From assembly GCA_900555005.1 (NCBI GenBank), contig USJM01000003.1, forward strand, positions 1 through 30,967: a DNA stretch of 30,967 nt, written 5' to 3'. Source of the DNA: an uncultured Lachnospiraceae bacterium (lineage in GTDB: Bacteria > Bacillota_A > Clostridia > Lachnospirales > Lachnospiraceae). Position numbers and translations under genes: made by a program. The stretch's first letter is position 1, and each line of letters opens with the position of its first letter. Below are positions 8,671 through 19,600 of the stretch, piece by piece. The notes beneath the pieces are model-generated. The model did not search any database, had not been told where the DNA came from, and was given only the letters and a program-made list of their open reading frames with translations.

Positions 8671-8745
8671 AAAAGACTTCTGAATCAGATCAAGGGCGAA
8701 CCCGTCCGGACAGTGCTAGAAACAGATGGCGGCAGAGGAGAGAGA

Positions 8746-10308
8746 ATGAATAAGGTTTCTGTCAATTATAATCCATATCTTCCCGAACTGAAGATCAATG
8801 TGAATGGTCGGAGGCTTCCAGAATACAGTGCACTCATGAAGTATAAGCACCGTCCATTTTCAGAATGGGCCGGAGTATTTTTTGATGAAATCGCACGTGA
8901 AGTCAATGATTCCTACGAACTGTCATATGTTGGCACCGTATGGGAGAAAGACATTCTGGAACGACTCGGTGAGAACGATGCACTGTGCAGTTCATTTTCA
9001 TATGCATTCCCGGAGATAGCGGATGATATTACAGACCGGCTTATGGCTCTTCAGAGTCTGGGTGACAGAGAGCCGGCTAGTGAAGTCTCAGTCGGAATCT
9101 GGGCACCGGACCGGGAGCTATGCTCTTCTTTCTGTGACATGCTTTTGGAATCTGGAGTGTTTGAAGAGGAAGAAGACGGACTGACATCGGATGCATTTCC
9201 GCTCACCTCCATTTCAGTGAAGATGGCAGATGCTCTGAGGGAATTCTCCCGTATGGACCTGGGCTTTGCGTTTCTCCCCTCTGAGAGTTATGAAGAAGCA
9301 GAGGACACAATAGCAGCATATGGGAAACCACTGACTGTTGTGACCGCTTCTGGCTTCACAGGATTCTCTCGTCTGGAAGGTAATCATTTCTTCTTCGATA
9401 CAGATGGCAGTGACACGGTTGACCTGTTTATGAACGCGGTCATGGAGATGGTTCTTCCGGCTGTCCTGTCGGATCGAAGCTATCACATCGAGAAAGAAGT
9501 GGATGCAGGGCATATTCGGCTGTCAGGAGAAGAGCGGGAGAGGCTCAGCCTTTTGACCAGCACGTGGAAGAAGGTTCAGGTAATGATTCCAGGCCAGCTG
9601 TACGTGGGACGGACACTGGAGATCGGCACATCCTCTGAGAAGGAAGCAGAAGGTCTGAACGCAGAATCGGAGAATGGTCTTATCAGGGTTTGCGGCATGT
9701 CGTTAACCGGTACTCAAGCCGGAAGGGATCGGATCAGTGTTTTTCAGGAAGGAGATCCGGACCCGGTTGCTTTTAGGGATGTGAAGATTGTCGACGCGGT
9801 ACTGATTAACGAGATTAGGGTATTTCCAAAAGTGAAATATATTCCTGAAGGTATTGATGAACAGCTCGATCTTCAGGTCCTCCCGGAAAATGCAGTGAAC
9901 GTCAGCGAATTGAAGACGGAGATGGAGGACCCGACTGTAGCGGTTATCGATCTCCAGAGACATATGGTGAGAGGACTTCGCGTGGGCAAGAGTGTGGTGA
10001 GAATCGGAACGCCGGATGTCCAGACAGAGATGACGATTATCGTGCAGCCGCATGTGCGTGACATTATCCTTCCAACCGGGCATGTAAATCTGTCTGCGGG
10101 AGAGAGTATCCGATGGAAGCCAAGGATGGAGCCTGAAGACAGTTTCGAGCAGCTTCGCATAATAAGCAGCAGCCCATCCACTGTTGAATATCGGGATGGT
10201 TTTCTGACAGCGAAGAAAACAGGAACTGCAACGATCATGGTGAGCACTCAGGATGGAAACCTCCGGAGAGAGTGCAGAGTGGAAGTCGGAAGGAAATTCC
10301 ATTTCTGA
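8746..10308 (+). CDS. Unknown protein with C-terminal bacterial Ig-like domains
   Basis: A 520-residue protein. The N-terminal 350 residues (starting MNKVSVNYNPYLPELKINVN) are not a domain I can name. Residues about 353-430 and 435-515 look like two BIG2-type immunoglobulin-like domains. Typical signals are VLINEIRVFPKVKYIPEG, then LRVGKSVVRIGTPDV and later FLTAKKTGTATIMVSTQDG. BIG2-type folds usually mediate protein contacts, often outside the cell. Here there is no signal peptide or membrane segment, so it probably acts in the cytoplasm as a scaffold (inference). ATG 8746 has GAGGAG at 6-8 bases; an in-frame ATG at 8713 lies upstream without a ribosome site. It sits 75 bp after the ATPase gene and 100 bp before the transglutaminase-like gene. 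No frameshift is seen. Confidence 0.65.
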   Translation: MNKVSVNYNPYLPELKINVNGRRLPEYSALMKYKHRPFSEWAGVFFDEIAREVNDSYELSYVGTVWEKDILERLGENDALCSSFSYAFPEIADDITDRLMALQSLGDREPASEVSVGIWAPDRELCSSFCDMLLESGVFEEEEDGLTSDAFPLTSISVKMADALREFSRMDLGFAFLPSESYEEAEDTIAAYGKPLTVVTASGFTGFSRLEGNHFFFDTDGSDTVDLFMNAVMEMVLPAVLSDRSYHIEKEVDAGHIRLSGEERERLSLLTSTWKKVQVMIPGQLYVGRTLEIGTSSEKEAEGLNAESENGLIRVCGMSLTGTQAGRDRISVFQEGDPDPVAFRDVKIVDAVLINEIRVFPKVKYIPEGIDEQLDLQVLPENAVNVSELKTEMEDPTVAVIDLQRHMVRGLRVGKSVVRIGTPDVQTEMTIIVQPHVRDIILPTGHVNLSAGESIRWKPRMEPEDSFEQLRIISSSPSTVEYRDGFLTAKKTGTATIMVSTQDGNLRRECRVEVGRKFHF

Positions 10309-10408
10309 ATCGGAGTTCGGGCGCGGTATACGGTTGAATGATGAGAGGGTATCAGGTAGTGCAGATGCAGAGGAGAGACGGCAACTCTCAGGGAGGTGAC
10401 CAGAGGGT

Positions 10409-11448
10409 ATGGGATATACACAGGAAAAAGACCCGGTATCCTGGTATTATCGAACTCTTTCCAGGGCAGATCAGACGTTTTATAAAGCGCTGGTGGATGG
10501 ATTCCGAAATTACAGAACAGGTATTCCCGCAGGCAATTTGAAAAATTTTTCTGATATCATGCAGGACATCAGTGCTTCGTACCCGGAATTGTTCTATCTG
10601 CCAATCCGACTGAGTGCGCAAGGAGGTTTTCTTGGCGGAAAGACTGTGAGAGTCCAGTATGTGTACCCGAAGGTCGATGCCTCCAGAATACGGCAACAGG
10701 TAGACTTGGCGGTGAACCGCTTCATGAAGGAATATGTGGACGTCAGCATGGCAGATTATGATAAGGCGATAGCGGCGCACGATTATCTGAGAAAAATTGC
10801 GGTGTACGATGAATCTGCTGTCAGTTTTTCAGCAGGAGGTCCGAATAGGCATTTTATGGAGTCTCATTCGATCGTCGGACCGCTGATCAATCATACCTGT
10901 GTTTGTGAGGGCTATGCAAAAGCTTTCACGTATCTGTGCAGGAACATGGGACTTGAGTGCTACAGTGTCTATGGAACCGGAAACAGCGCGTATGAAAGAG
11001 GACCGCACATGTGGAACATGGTGAAGATCAGCGGCTTCTACCATCATGTCGATGTTACATGGGACAAGCAGTTTGATTCTGACCCGAACATGCCAAACTA
11101 CAGCTATTTCGGGCTGGATGATAAGACTGCCGCGCGGGACCACACATGGAACAGGCGGTATTTTCCGAAGAGCGAAGAATGTCCCGGAAACTTTTTCCAC
11201 ATGAATGATGCTTTGATCTCTTCCAGAGCGCAGCTTGAGAATTTTCTGCGAAACAGTATCGAGTCGGAAGAACCGTACATTTTGTTCCGGGTAGATCCTG
11301 ACAGCAGGTTTGTGATGGAAATCGACGGATGCCTCTGGGACGTAATGCAATCTGCACAGAGCAGGTGCCGCATGTGAGAGTATCCTCCTGCCAGGTGCAG
11401 ACATTTCCGGAGCAGCATGTATATTGCGTGATCGCGAAGTATGAGTGA
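10409..11448 (+). CDS. Transglutaminase-like cysteine enzyme; one apparent frameshift near the C-terminus
   Basis: The catalytic triad of the bacterial transglutaminase-like (papain-like) fold is complete: C166 in HTCVCEGYAKAF, H200 in GPHMWNMVKI and D215 in HHVDVTWD, with the usual 34- and 15-residue spacings. Such enzymes act as cysteine proteases, peptide cyclases or protein cross-linkers. The substrate is unknown. The frame stops early at 11377; restoring one G at about 11359 extends it as EQVPHVRVSSCQVQTFPEQH to a stop at 11446-11448, giving 346 residues. There is no secretion signal, so its target is probably intracellular. GGGAGGTG (10391-10398) precedes ATG 10409. It sits between the Ig-like protein and the acidic toxin-like protein, so it may process or modify a component of the system (inference). 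Confidence 0.8.
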
Positions 11449-11492
11449 AGCAGAGGCAGGAGCTTAAGCATAGAAAAGAGGAGGGAAGGCCT

Positions 11493-13780
11493 GTGTGTGA
11501 CGGATTTGACAGTGGATCGGATATGGATTCCGGAGAGTCCACGGAAGTCAGTGAAGTGGATACTTCTTCCAGCGAGGTTAGTACCGATGAGACTGGCGGA
11601 GAGGCATCAGCTGATGATGTTTCGAATGCGGAAGCAGACGGCGAAACTGAGGGCGGTCTGGATGAAGGCGATGCGAATCTGGATGATTCTGACGGGGAGG
11701 ATGATTCCGGCGAAGGGGACAACCAGGAAGTAGACGATGGCATCGGGGAAGACGCATATGATACCGGAAAAGCGACAGGAGACTTCGGTGATGAAGACTG
11801 GGGTTCCGAAGATTATGACAATGCGGATGAACCAAACCTCGAGGAAGAGGAAGGCGGAGACGATGTCGATAAAGCGGAGGAAGAGGACACAGAGGATGCT
11901 GCCTACATGGAGGCAGACAATGACGATGATCTTTCGGAAGGCTTCGGCGATGAAAAAGATGATTTCGATGAGTCGGACGAGCCTGATCTGAGTGAAGAAG
12001 CTGCGGATGATGCAGACGGCGGGGACGGTGTCGATGGCACAGATACTGCAGATGATGTAGATGCTGTGGAAGCTTCTGATGGTGCGGATGGCACGGACGA
12101 TGTGGAAACTGTGGATGACACAGATGCCGCGAATGAAGCGGACAGTACGGACGATGTCGGTAATGCAGATGGCACGGACGATGTGGATAGTACAGATGCT
12201 GCAGAGGATGCAGACAGCGCGGACGATGTAGATGGCACGGATGCTTCAGAGGAGGCCGACGGAACAAGCGATGCGGATGACATACCCGACTACGAGGAGA
12301 CATCCTATGAGGACAGTGTCGACGATACGGATGCGGAAGAAGACGACCTCGAAGACGATCTGGATGTGGATGATACCGTGACTAATGTACCGGAAGAGTA
12401 CACAGACGAGGACACCGGCGAAGAGGCAGACGAGGTCAAAGAGACGGACGAAACCGGAGAGGCAGACGAGGTCGAAGAGATGGGTGAAACCGGAAAGGCA
12501 GACAGTACCGGTGAAGCAGACAACTCTGAGACAGACGAAACGGGCTCAGAGGACGTCGATACTGATGAAACAGAAGAAGCGAACAGCGATGGCGATACGG
12601 ACAGCCCCGATGACTACGAGGAAGCTACATACGAGGATGAGTCTGATGACATCGAAGGTGACGCTGAGGACTTTGACGAAGAGGCGGAGGAAGATGACAG
12701 CGCGGCAGATGAGCCGGAAGACTATTCTGATAAGGATGATTCTGTAGAGGAAGAGGAAGAACCGGAGGAAGAAGAACCGGAGGAAGAAGAACCGAGGAAG
12801 AAGAACCGAAGGAAGAAGAACCGGAAGAACAAGAAGAGCCTGAAGAGGAAGCAGATGAGGTGAAGGTGGCAGGCACGCCTGAGAACATCGAGAATGATTC
12901 CGGTGACAGGAATACGGAGAATCTCTCAGAGCGTCTGGATCCGTTGACAAGATATTACAGCGAACACAACTACTCTCAGGCAGATGCCGCTGAATATACG
13001 CAGGATCCAGAGTGGCGGTCTTTAATGCAGCAAGCATATCCGGACTATGAGCTTCCTCCTCTGACACCGGAGAATGAAAGAGCACAGCTTACTCAGTACA
13101 TGTCTGATCACAATTATGGTCCGGAGGATTTCAGAATTTACTCACAGGATCCGGAATGGCGGGCACTCGAGGCACAGGCATATCCGGATTATGATATTCC
13201 GCCCAGAAACAATCCCGATAATTTGGGAGGATGGCATGATATCAAGGATAAGACCGCATTGGAAAAAAGCGTGCAGTTCACCAACCCGGGATATGATTAT
13301 GGAGGGAAAGAATATCAGGTAAACTGCCAGCGATGCGTTGGTGCGTCCGAGATGCGCGCAAGGGGATATGACGTGGAGGCAAACCCGTGCTTTGACTGGG
13401 ATCATGATAATTTGTCGGTTGGATCCGATGAAGAACTTTTAAAAGGGGGAGGTCCGTTCAGCATCTGGGAGGATCCTGATGTCAGGGAAACCGGTGGAAG
13501 CGGGATGGAAGACATTGAGAAACAGATGAAGCAATGGGGAGATGGCACCAGAGCGGAGATTAAAGTTTCCTGGGCCAGTGATCCGAGTGTGGGTCATGTT
13601 TTCATTGCGGAACAGAAAAATGGCCGCACTTATTTTTATGACCCACAGAATGGGGACAGAGACTGTTCAAGATATTTCAGAAAGGCAGCACCGGACCGGA
13701 CCATGTTTGCGAGAATCGATAATCTTCAGCCCAGTGAGAAGATTCTTGAGTGCTGCAGCGAAAGAAGGAGGAGAACATGA
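11493..13780 (+). CDS. Acidic-linker protein with C-terminal papain-fold toxin-like domain; one apparent frameshift
   Basis: Starting at GTG 11493, with GAGGAGGG 8 bases upstream, roughly 440 residues are dominated by Asp, Glu, Ser and Thr. Restoring one G at 12794 joins this to the next frame, giving about 762 residues. After the acidic part come two copies of a short module (HNYSQADAAEYTQDPEWRSL and HNYGPEDFRIYSQDPEWRAL, each ending AYPDY.PP). The C-terminal 180 residues resemble papain-fold toxin (Tox-PL-like) domains: NCQRCVGASEMRARGYDVEA (C612/C615), VGHVFIAEQ (H702) and FYDPQNG (D717, Q719). Such domains are deamidases or proteases in toxins and phage-borne effectors. The next gene starts within its stop codon and begins with an immunity-like domain, as toxin genes often do. 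The acidic tract may mimic nucleic acid or keep the domain masked (inference). Confidence 0.75.
12022..12285 (+). repeat. Imperfect Asp/Thr/Ala/Val coding repeat in acidic tract
   Basis: Within the acidic protein the unit ADGTDDV.[ST].D.TDAA.EAD recurs several times (for example ADGTDDVETVDDTDAANEAD, then STDDVGNADGTDDVDSTDAA and SADDVDGTDASEEAD). At DNA level it is a degenerate repeat built on gatgatgtag-, gatggcac- and gaagcggac-type pieces. It is low-complexity and likely to expand and contract. Antisense open frames over it are shadows of its composition. Confidence 0.7.
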
Positions 13781-14703
13781 TGGTTGATTTGAAAAAAGCA
13801 TACCAGATTGCATATGTATACTATGACGCACACGGTCATCAGGAAATTACCTCTCTGTTTGATGCGGAGAAGGATGGGCTTTGGGTGGCATTCGGCGGAA
13901 AGAAGGGAGAGGTCAGGTTTGGCGGAGCTGGTCTTGCAATAAACAGAGAGACCGGAGAGACTGCTCCTTTTTATCTTCCGTCAGATAAAAACTTCGATAT
14001 TCTGGATCGCGCAGTCAAGGTGAAAGAAGAGGAGTATTCAATAGAACAGGATCAGGAGAAGGCAGAGATGAGTGAGAATGGGGGGTTCAAGGAGCAGGAA
14101 GAAGCAGACGGTGCTGACAGCATGGCCAGTACTTCAAAGCAGGCGGGGGCCGAGGAAGACGGATCCAGGGAAAGTGTCCCGGACGCAGAGAACCAGCTAA
14201 CACTTCAGCAGATTCTGGAAGCGGTTGAAAAACTGGGCCGGGATTTTGACCAGAAGGTGAAGGTGGACAAGGGCAAGGACGAGATAATCAGAACCCTGAA
14301 GGATGAGATCGAATCTTATCAGAAGGGCAATATGACAAAGATCATTGACACCATGTCGCTAGACATCATTCAGCTGGCAGACGGGATCCGGAAGACGGCA
14401 GCTGTCTATGAGAAACGTGAATACAGCGAAGAGAATTATAAAAAGCTTCTCAGAGTTGTAAAAGGGATGTACCAGGACCTTCAGGATGTGCTCTATCGGG
14501 AGGGAATTGAACCTTATTCCATAGAGGGGCACGAGGTGGACGCCAGAAGGCAGACGATCATTGCGTCGGTCCCGACCGATGATGAGACGAGGAACAACCT
14601 GATCGCAGCCCGCGCAGGCGAGGGCTATGCAAGAGAGGACGGCAGTGTCCTTCGAAGAGAACGCGTCAAGATCTTCCGATATGAGAAGAAGGAAGATCAA
14701 TAA
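13777..14703 (+). CDS. Imm35-like immunity domain fused to GrpE-like exchange factor
   Basis: A 308-residue two-part protein. Residues 1-85 (VDLKKAYQIAYVYYDAHGHQ, then GLWVAFGGKKGEV, INRETGETAPFYLPSDKNF, ILDRA) resemble the Imm35/YrhB-like immunity fold. That is moderately supported. A disordered Glu-rich linker follows (about 90-145). Residues about 150-305 look like GrpE: a long charged coiled coil (KGKDEIIRTLKDEIESYQKG), then a small beta domain with LYREGIEPYS, TIIASVPTDDETRN, GYAREDGSVLRRERVKIFRY. GrpE releases ADP from Hsp70. The gene overlaps the toxin-like gene by ATGA (13777-13780) and lies directly before dnaK, linking toxin control to the chaperone. GGAGG at 13767-13771 supports ATG 13777 or 13780. 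An immunity domain on an Hsp70 exchange factor would be unusual. Confidence 0.7.
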   Translation: MMVDLKKAYQIAYVYYDAHGHQEITSLFDAEKDGLWVAFGGKKGEVRFGGAGLAINRETGETAPFYLPSDKNFDILDRAVKVKEEEYSIEQDQEKAEMSENGGFKEQEEADGADSMASTSKQAGAEEDGSRESVPDAENQLTLQQILEAVEKLGRDFDQKVKVDKGKDEIIRTLKDEIESYQKGNMTKIIDTMSLDIIQLADGIRKTAAVYEKREYSEENYKKLLRVVKGMYQDLQDVLYREGIEPYSIEGHEVDARRQTIIASVPTDDETRNNLIAARAGEGYAREDGSVLRRERVKIFRYEKKEDQ

Positions 14704-14889
14704 GAAGACGAAGCAAAGCAGGTGATAACCAGCCGTGACCGGCAGGCACAGGATTTTCGCATTTCCGGGGCGGAAAGCCACAGGGAGATAAGAAGAGAAT
14801 AAAAAGGAATCCGGAAAAGCAGCTGCTGCACAATAGAGAAATCGAAGACCAGAGAAACTGGACAGCCAGAAAGAGAGGGAGAAGGCATT

Positions 14890-16595
14890 ATGAGCAAAGT
14901 TTACGGTATTGATCTTGGAACCACATATTCCTGCATCGCATATCTGGACGAGGGAATGGACAAGCCTGAGGTAGTGAAGAACGCGGAGGGGGCGCTGACG
15001 ACGCCGTCAGTTGTCCAGTTTGAGAGCCCGACCGATGTACATGTCGGCGATATGGCGAAGGAGAACGCTAAGATGTATCCGGACCAGGTTGTGTCTTTTA
15101 TAAAGAGAAGCATCGGTCAGGCGGGATTCAAGCTTACGATCAACGGTGTTGACTATACACCGGAGGATGTCTCCTCCTATATCCTGAAGAAGGTGACCGG
15201 GGATGCCAAGGACTCCCTTGATCAGGAGGGCAAGATCGCGGACGGCGAGGAAGTGAAGGATGTCGTTATCACCTGCCCGGCATACTTTGGTGTGGAAGAA
15301 AGGGATGCGACGGCAGCAGCTGGAAAGATTGCAGGGCTGAATGTTCTCGGAATCATCAACGAGCCGACGGCCGCGGCAATCTCTTATGGAGTGACTGCGG
15401 ACAGTTCAGAAAAGACAGTAATGGTCTACGATCTGGGCGGCGGCACGTTCGATATCACAATGATTCATATCAAGGCAGGAGAGATTCGCGTCATCTGTAC
15501 AGGCGGTGATAAGGATTTGGGCGGCAAGGATTGGGATGACCGTGTGATCCAGTACCTTGCGGAACAGTTCCAGCAGGAGACCGGGACTCCGGACACTATT
15601 CTCGAGGACCCCGAGACCTATCAGGATGTTTCGCTCTCCGCAGAGCGCGCCAAGAAACTTTTGTCCGCAAAGCCCAAGGCACCGGTATCCATAAGCTACC
15701 AGGGAGAGCGTGCGCGAGTGGAGCTTACCAGAGAGAAGTTCGATGAACTGACAGCAGACCTTCTCACCAGAACAATCGATCTGACGAGAGAGATGCTGAA
15801 GGAGGCGGAGAAGAAGGGCTTCAAACAATGGATGTCTCAGAAATCCTTCTTGTCGGCGGCTCTTCGAAGATGCCGCAGGTGCAGAACCGAGTCCGCGCAG
15901 AGTTTGGGATTGAGACAAAGATGTTCGACCCGGATGAGGCGGTAGCAAAGGGCGCTGCCATTTATGCACGCAACATGAAGGCATACAACATCCTGATCGA
16001 GGATATTGCGAAGAATCAGGGCAAGACAGTTGAGCAGCTGAAGGACGACATTGATACCGGCAAGACGACCATTGAAAAGGAAGCGCAGAATGCCAATATT
16101 TCTCTGACTCAGGGATCCGACAGCACAGGAGCTGCTGGTGGTGCAATCTCTCTGAGGCCAATCAAGATTATTAACGTAACGAGCCGCAGCTTCGGTATTA
16201 TCTCCTTTAATGCAGAGGACAAACTGGTTCTGTACAATCTGCTCCTGAAGAATGCAGAACTTCCGACTGAAAATACACAGACTTTTTATCCGCATGAAGA
16301 TAATCAGACGTCGGTTTCCTTGGAAGTCATGGAAGACCTCAGTACGGATGAACAGACGGATAAGGAACAGGGCAAGCCGGTCGGTACCGCTTTGCTGAAA
16401 CTCCCGGCCGGAGCAACGAGAGCCACAGAGCTGTCCATCACATTCCGTCTGGATGAATCTGGACTTCTTCATGTCAGAGGTGAAGTCGTAAAGACTCATG
16501 AGCTCGTCGAGGCTGACTTCGAGACAAAGAGTGCAATGTCCCAGGAGGAACTGGATGCGGCAGCAAAGAGAAACCAGAGCTCCTCAGTCGACTGA
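14890..16595 (+). CDS. Hsp70 (DnaK-like) chaperone lacking the helical lid; one apparent frameshift
   Basis: The nucleotide-binding domain is well preserved: IDLGTTYSCIAYLDEG (phosphate 1), NEPTAAAISYG (connect 1), VYDLGGGTFDITMI (phosphate 2), EILLVGGSSKMPQVQ (adenosine). The first frame runs to 15945 out of register. Adding one A to AAA at 15823-15825 turns GFKQWMSQKS into GFKTMDVSEILLVGGS and gives about 568 residues. After the ATPase domain come about 55 extra residues, then a substrate-binding beta domain ending EADFETKSAMSQEELDAAAK. The usual DVLLLDVTPL linker is replaced (ISLRPIKIINVTSRSFGI) and the C-terminal lid is missing. It is therefore not the housekeeping copy. GAGGGAGAAGG lies just before ATG 14890. 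The 186 bp upstream (14704-14889) show no gene and no clear promoter. Confidence 0.9.
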
Positions 16596-16682
16596 CCGCT
16601 GACTGCAGCGGCAGGGAAGGTCTTTCGCCGAATACGGGTTCTGTGGAAGAACAGAAACTGAATGATGCTGACGAGGGAGAAT

Positions 16683-19600
16683 ATGAGCGAGAACAGAGAC
16701 AATTATTATATTTTGCTGGAACTTCCATTCAATCCGCCTGAGCAGAATATGGAAGTTATCCAGAAGGCCATAGAGAAAAAAAGACAGCAGTGGTCCAAGG
16801 ATCAGCTTGTAGCATTCAAAAAGGCGAAGGCTTCTGCGTACCTGGAACTTCTCCCGGATATTACGGCAGTGATGACAGATCCGGACAAACGTACCCAGGA
16901 AGCTAAGGCAGCGAAGCAGATCAGCGAAGGAAAGATCAAAGAGCTGGACATGAAGCTGAAACTGTATTCCTCGAAGGGCGACCAGCTGAGTGCGAACGAT
17001 CTTAAACGCCTGACGAAGATCTACGCTCCATATGGATTTACAGAAGATTTTATTAGAAAGAGGTTTGCAGGTATTGTCGGAATTCCTGATGATCGCAATA
17101 CAGAAAAACTTCTGAAAGAAGTGATTTCAAAGCAGCAGGCAGACAATATCCGCAGTTATATCAGGCAGCTGGGAACTCCATATGCGACGGTATACGAGTT
17201 TCTGGGGCTTTCTGCCTCTTCCTCCCGTGCGGCAGTTGTAGAGAAGGCGCAGCAGCTGAAGAAGAAGATACTGGAGAGCGGTACTAAGAATGGAATGACT
17301 GCAGCGCAGCAGTCGCTGGCAGGGCTGATCATTGAAATCTTCAAGGACGATGCGGGGAAGAGACGTTACGATAATTTTGCGTCGATCACCAGGTATGGGA
17401 AGGTCAATGATGCGGTTGATGAGCTGGCAAGGAGCAATAAGAATACGATTGACAGCAAGATGAAGGAAGCCCTGATTGAGACCTGTCAGTCTGAATATAA
17501 CGGAGTGTCGCTCTCTGATGCATCACTGTACATCGACAATTACTGTACTTTTATGCAGTATCGGTTAACCGGGAATACAGTACGCTGCGCACACTGTAAT
17601 GTCGAATATCCTGCCGGAACGGAGACCTGCCCGAAGTGCGGCAGGCATATTGTCATCATATGTCCGAAGTGCGGCAGACAGAATGACAATATTACGAAGG
17701 TCTGCCAGTGCGGGTTTAATCTGGAGCAGATAGAGCCTGTAACCGTTGCACTGGCGAAAGCGAGGGAGGCTTTTGCATCGAAGAAGTATGAGCAGATTGA
17801 ACCGCTCTTGGTGACTCCCCGGACATACTGGCCGGACAATCCAGACTTAAAGAAACTTGAGGGCGACATCAGTTTGCTGAAGAAGCAGTTTTCCGACCTT
17901 GTCACGAAGATCAGCGAACAGATGCGGGAAACGAACTACTACACAGCAAAGAAACTGATTGATGAAGGACGCAGCAGCGGATTTACAGTCGGAAATCCGC
18001 AGACAGGGATGTTCGTCATTGACGAAGCTCTGGAGGGAAAAGTAAAGCAGAAGATTGAAGAGGTTGAAAAACAGCTGGATTTGGTTAGAACCATGGCTCC
18101 TGACCAGGCTTTTGAAACACTTATTGCTTTGAGCAGCCAGGTGGGGGACTGTCCGGCGCTTCAGCAGCAGCTTTCAAAATATCCGCCGGAACCCGTCTTA
18201 TCAATTCAGTCTTCCATCAAGGACGGCAACGTTTCAATCACCTGGAAGCCGTCGCAGAGCAGAGGAAATCTGGAGTATGTTCTTATCCGCAGGGAGAACG
18301 TATATCCCAATGGCACGAACACCAGAGATCCTTCCGGCAGAGAAATCTACCGCGGCCAGGATACTACATTCACTGATTCAGGGCTGAAAGATTCCGTCGT
18401 TTACTGCTATTGCGTGGTCACAGTCAGAGCGGGTGTGGAATCCGGGCCGGCAAGGCTGGAACCGCCGGTTGTGCTCGTTGACAATGTCAGTGATGTAAAG
18501 GCGAGAGGCGGAGACGGAATCATCAGTCTGGCGTGGAAGCGCCCGGCAGCGTTAGCCAGATCCGCTTGTGGACATATTGCGGTGACAGCCAGCCGTCTTC
18601 AGAGTCCGATTACGCACCATTTCCTTCAAAGAGGCTTGATGGCGAAACTGTCACGGGACTCCGGAATGGAGAGCGCTGCTGGATCCGTATTGAAGCCGTT
18701 CACACGATCAGTGGGAAGTCATATGCTTCCCAGCCTCTTGTCCTCAGTGCCGTCCCGGAGAAGCCTGCTTCCCCGATGACCAACTTCCAGGTTCACTATG
18801 CGGACGAACGGTTCCGGGCCTCATGGGACGAATCAGAATGGGACGCAATTCTGTTCCATGCGGCGGAGAAGCCGGACTACGCTGTCGGTGCAGTGTACGA
18901 CCTTGATGACATTCAGTCGAGATTTAAAAAAATAGAAATTTCCTTGAGAAGCAGAACAGAAGCGGACTTCACAATATCATTTACGGGAAACTGCTATATC
19001 ATTCCCGGCCTGATCCGAGCATCGAATGTTGTTCTTGGCACCGCTGTCTGCGTATCCAATGTCCCGCAATGAAGAATCCGACTACAGATATCAATGCCGG
19101 GGCAACGGAACTCTACGTAAACTTCGATTGGCCGAAGAAGGTTGACCACGCTTTGTTCTGTATCGTCCAGACAGATATCCGGATTCTCCCGAGGACAGTG
19201 CGGCCCGCAGGGTTGAGGTGAACAGGCGTCAGTATGATATGGATGCGGGCATTATCATCCGCAACCCTGAGAAGGGAACGTTCTATGCTGCTGTTTACTC
19301 CTGGGTCGAATCGGAAGGCGGGAGAGTCTATTCCGACGGTTTGCAGTTCATGATGGAGAACGAACCGCAGCGAACCGTTTACTACTCTGTCCGCTGTGTG
19401 ACGAGCGGCTTTTTCTCGAAGAAGAAAAAACTCACTGTCACATTAAAATCGGATGGAGAATTTCATTTTCCGCCATTCGTAATCGTGGGAAGAACAGGGC
19501 TTGTCCCCGGAAGCCGTGAAAGGGATCAGATTTGATTCTTGAAAACCAAGCTACGGATGTGAACCGGGAGAAGGTGCTTGAATATCCGGTTCTAGATGTG

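Noticed and set aside
9703..10302. Antisense frame of 199 codons over the Ig-like gene
   Set aside because: It lies fully opposite a well-supported gene and has no recognisable domain or ribosome site.
11578..12888. Several long antisense open frames (His/Pro-, Ser- or Phe-rich)
   Set aside because: They are composition shadows of the acidic coding repeat, with low-complexity products and no ribosome sites.
14704..14889. Heat-shock (CIRCE-type) operator before dnaK
   Set aside because: I looked for the TTAGCACTC-N9-GAGTGCTAA dyad and did not see it, nor a clear promoter, so dnaK is probably read from the operon.
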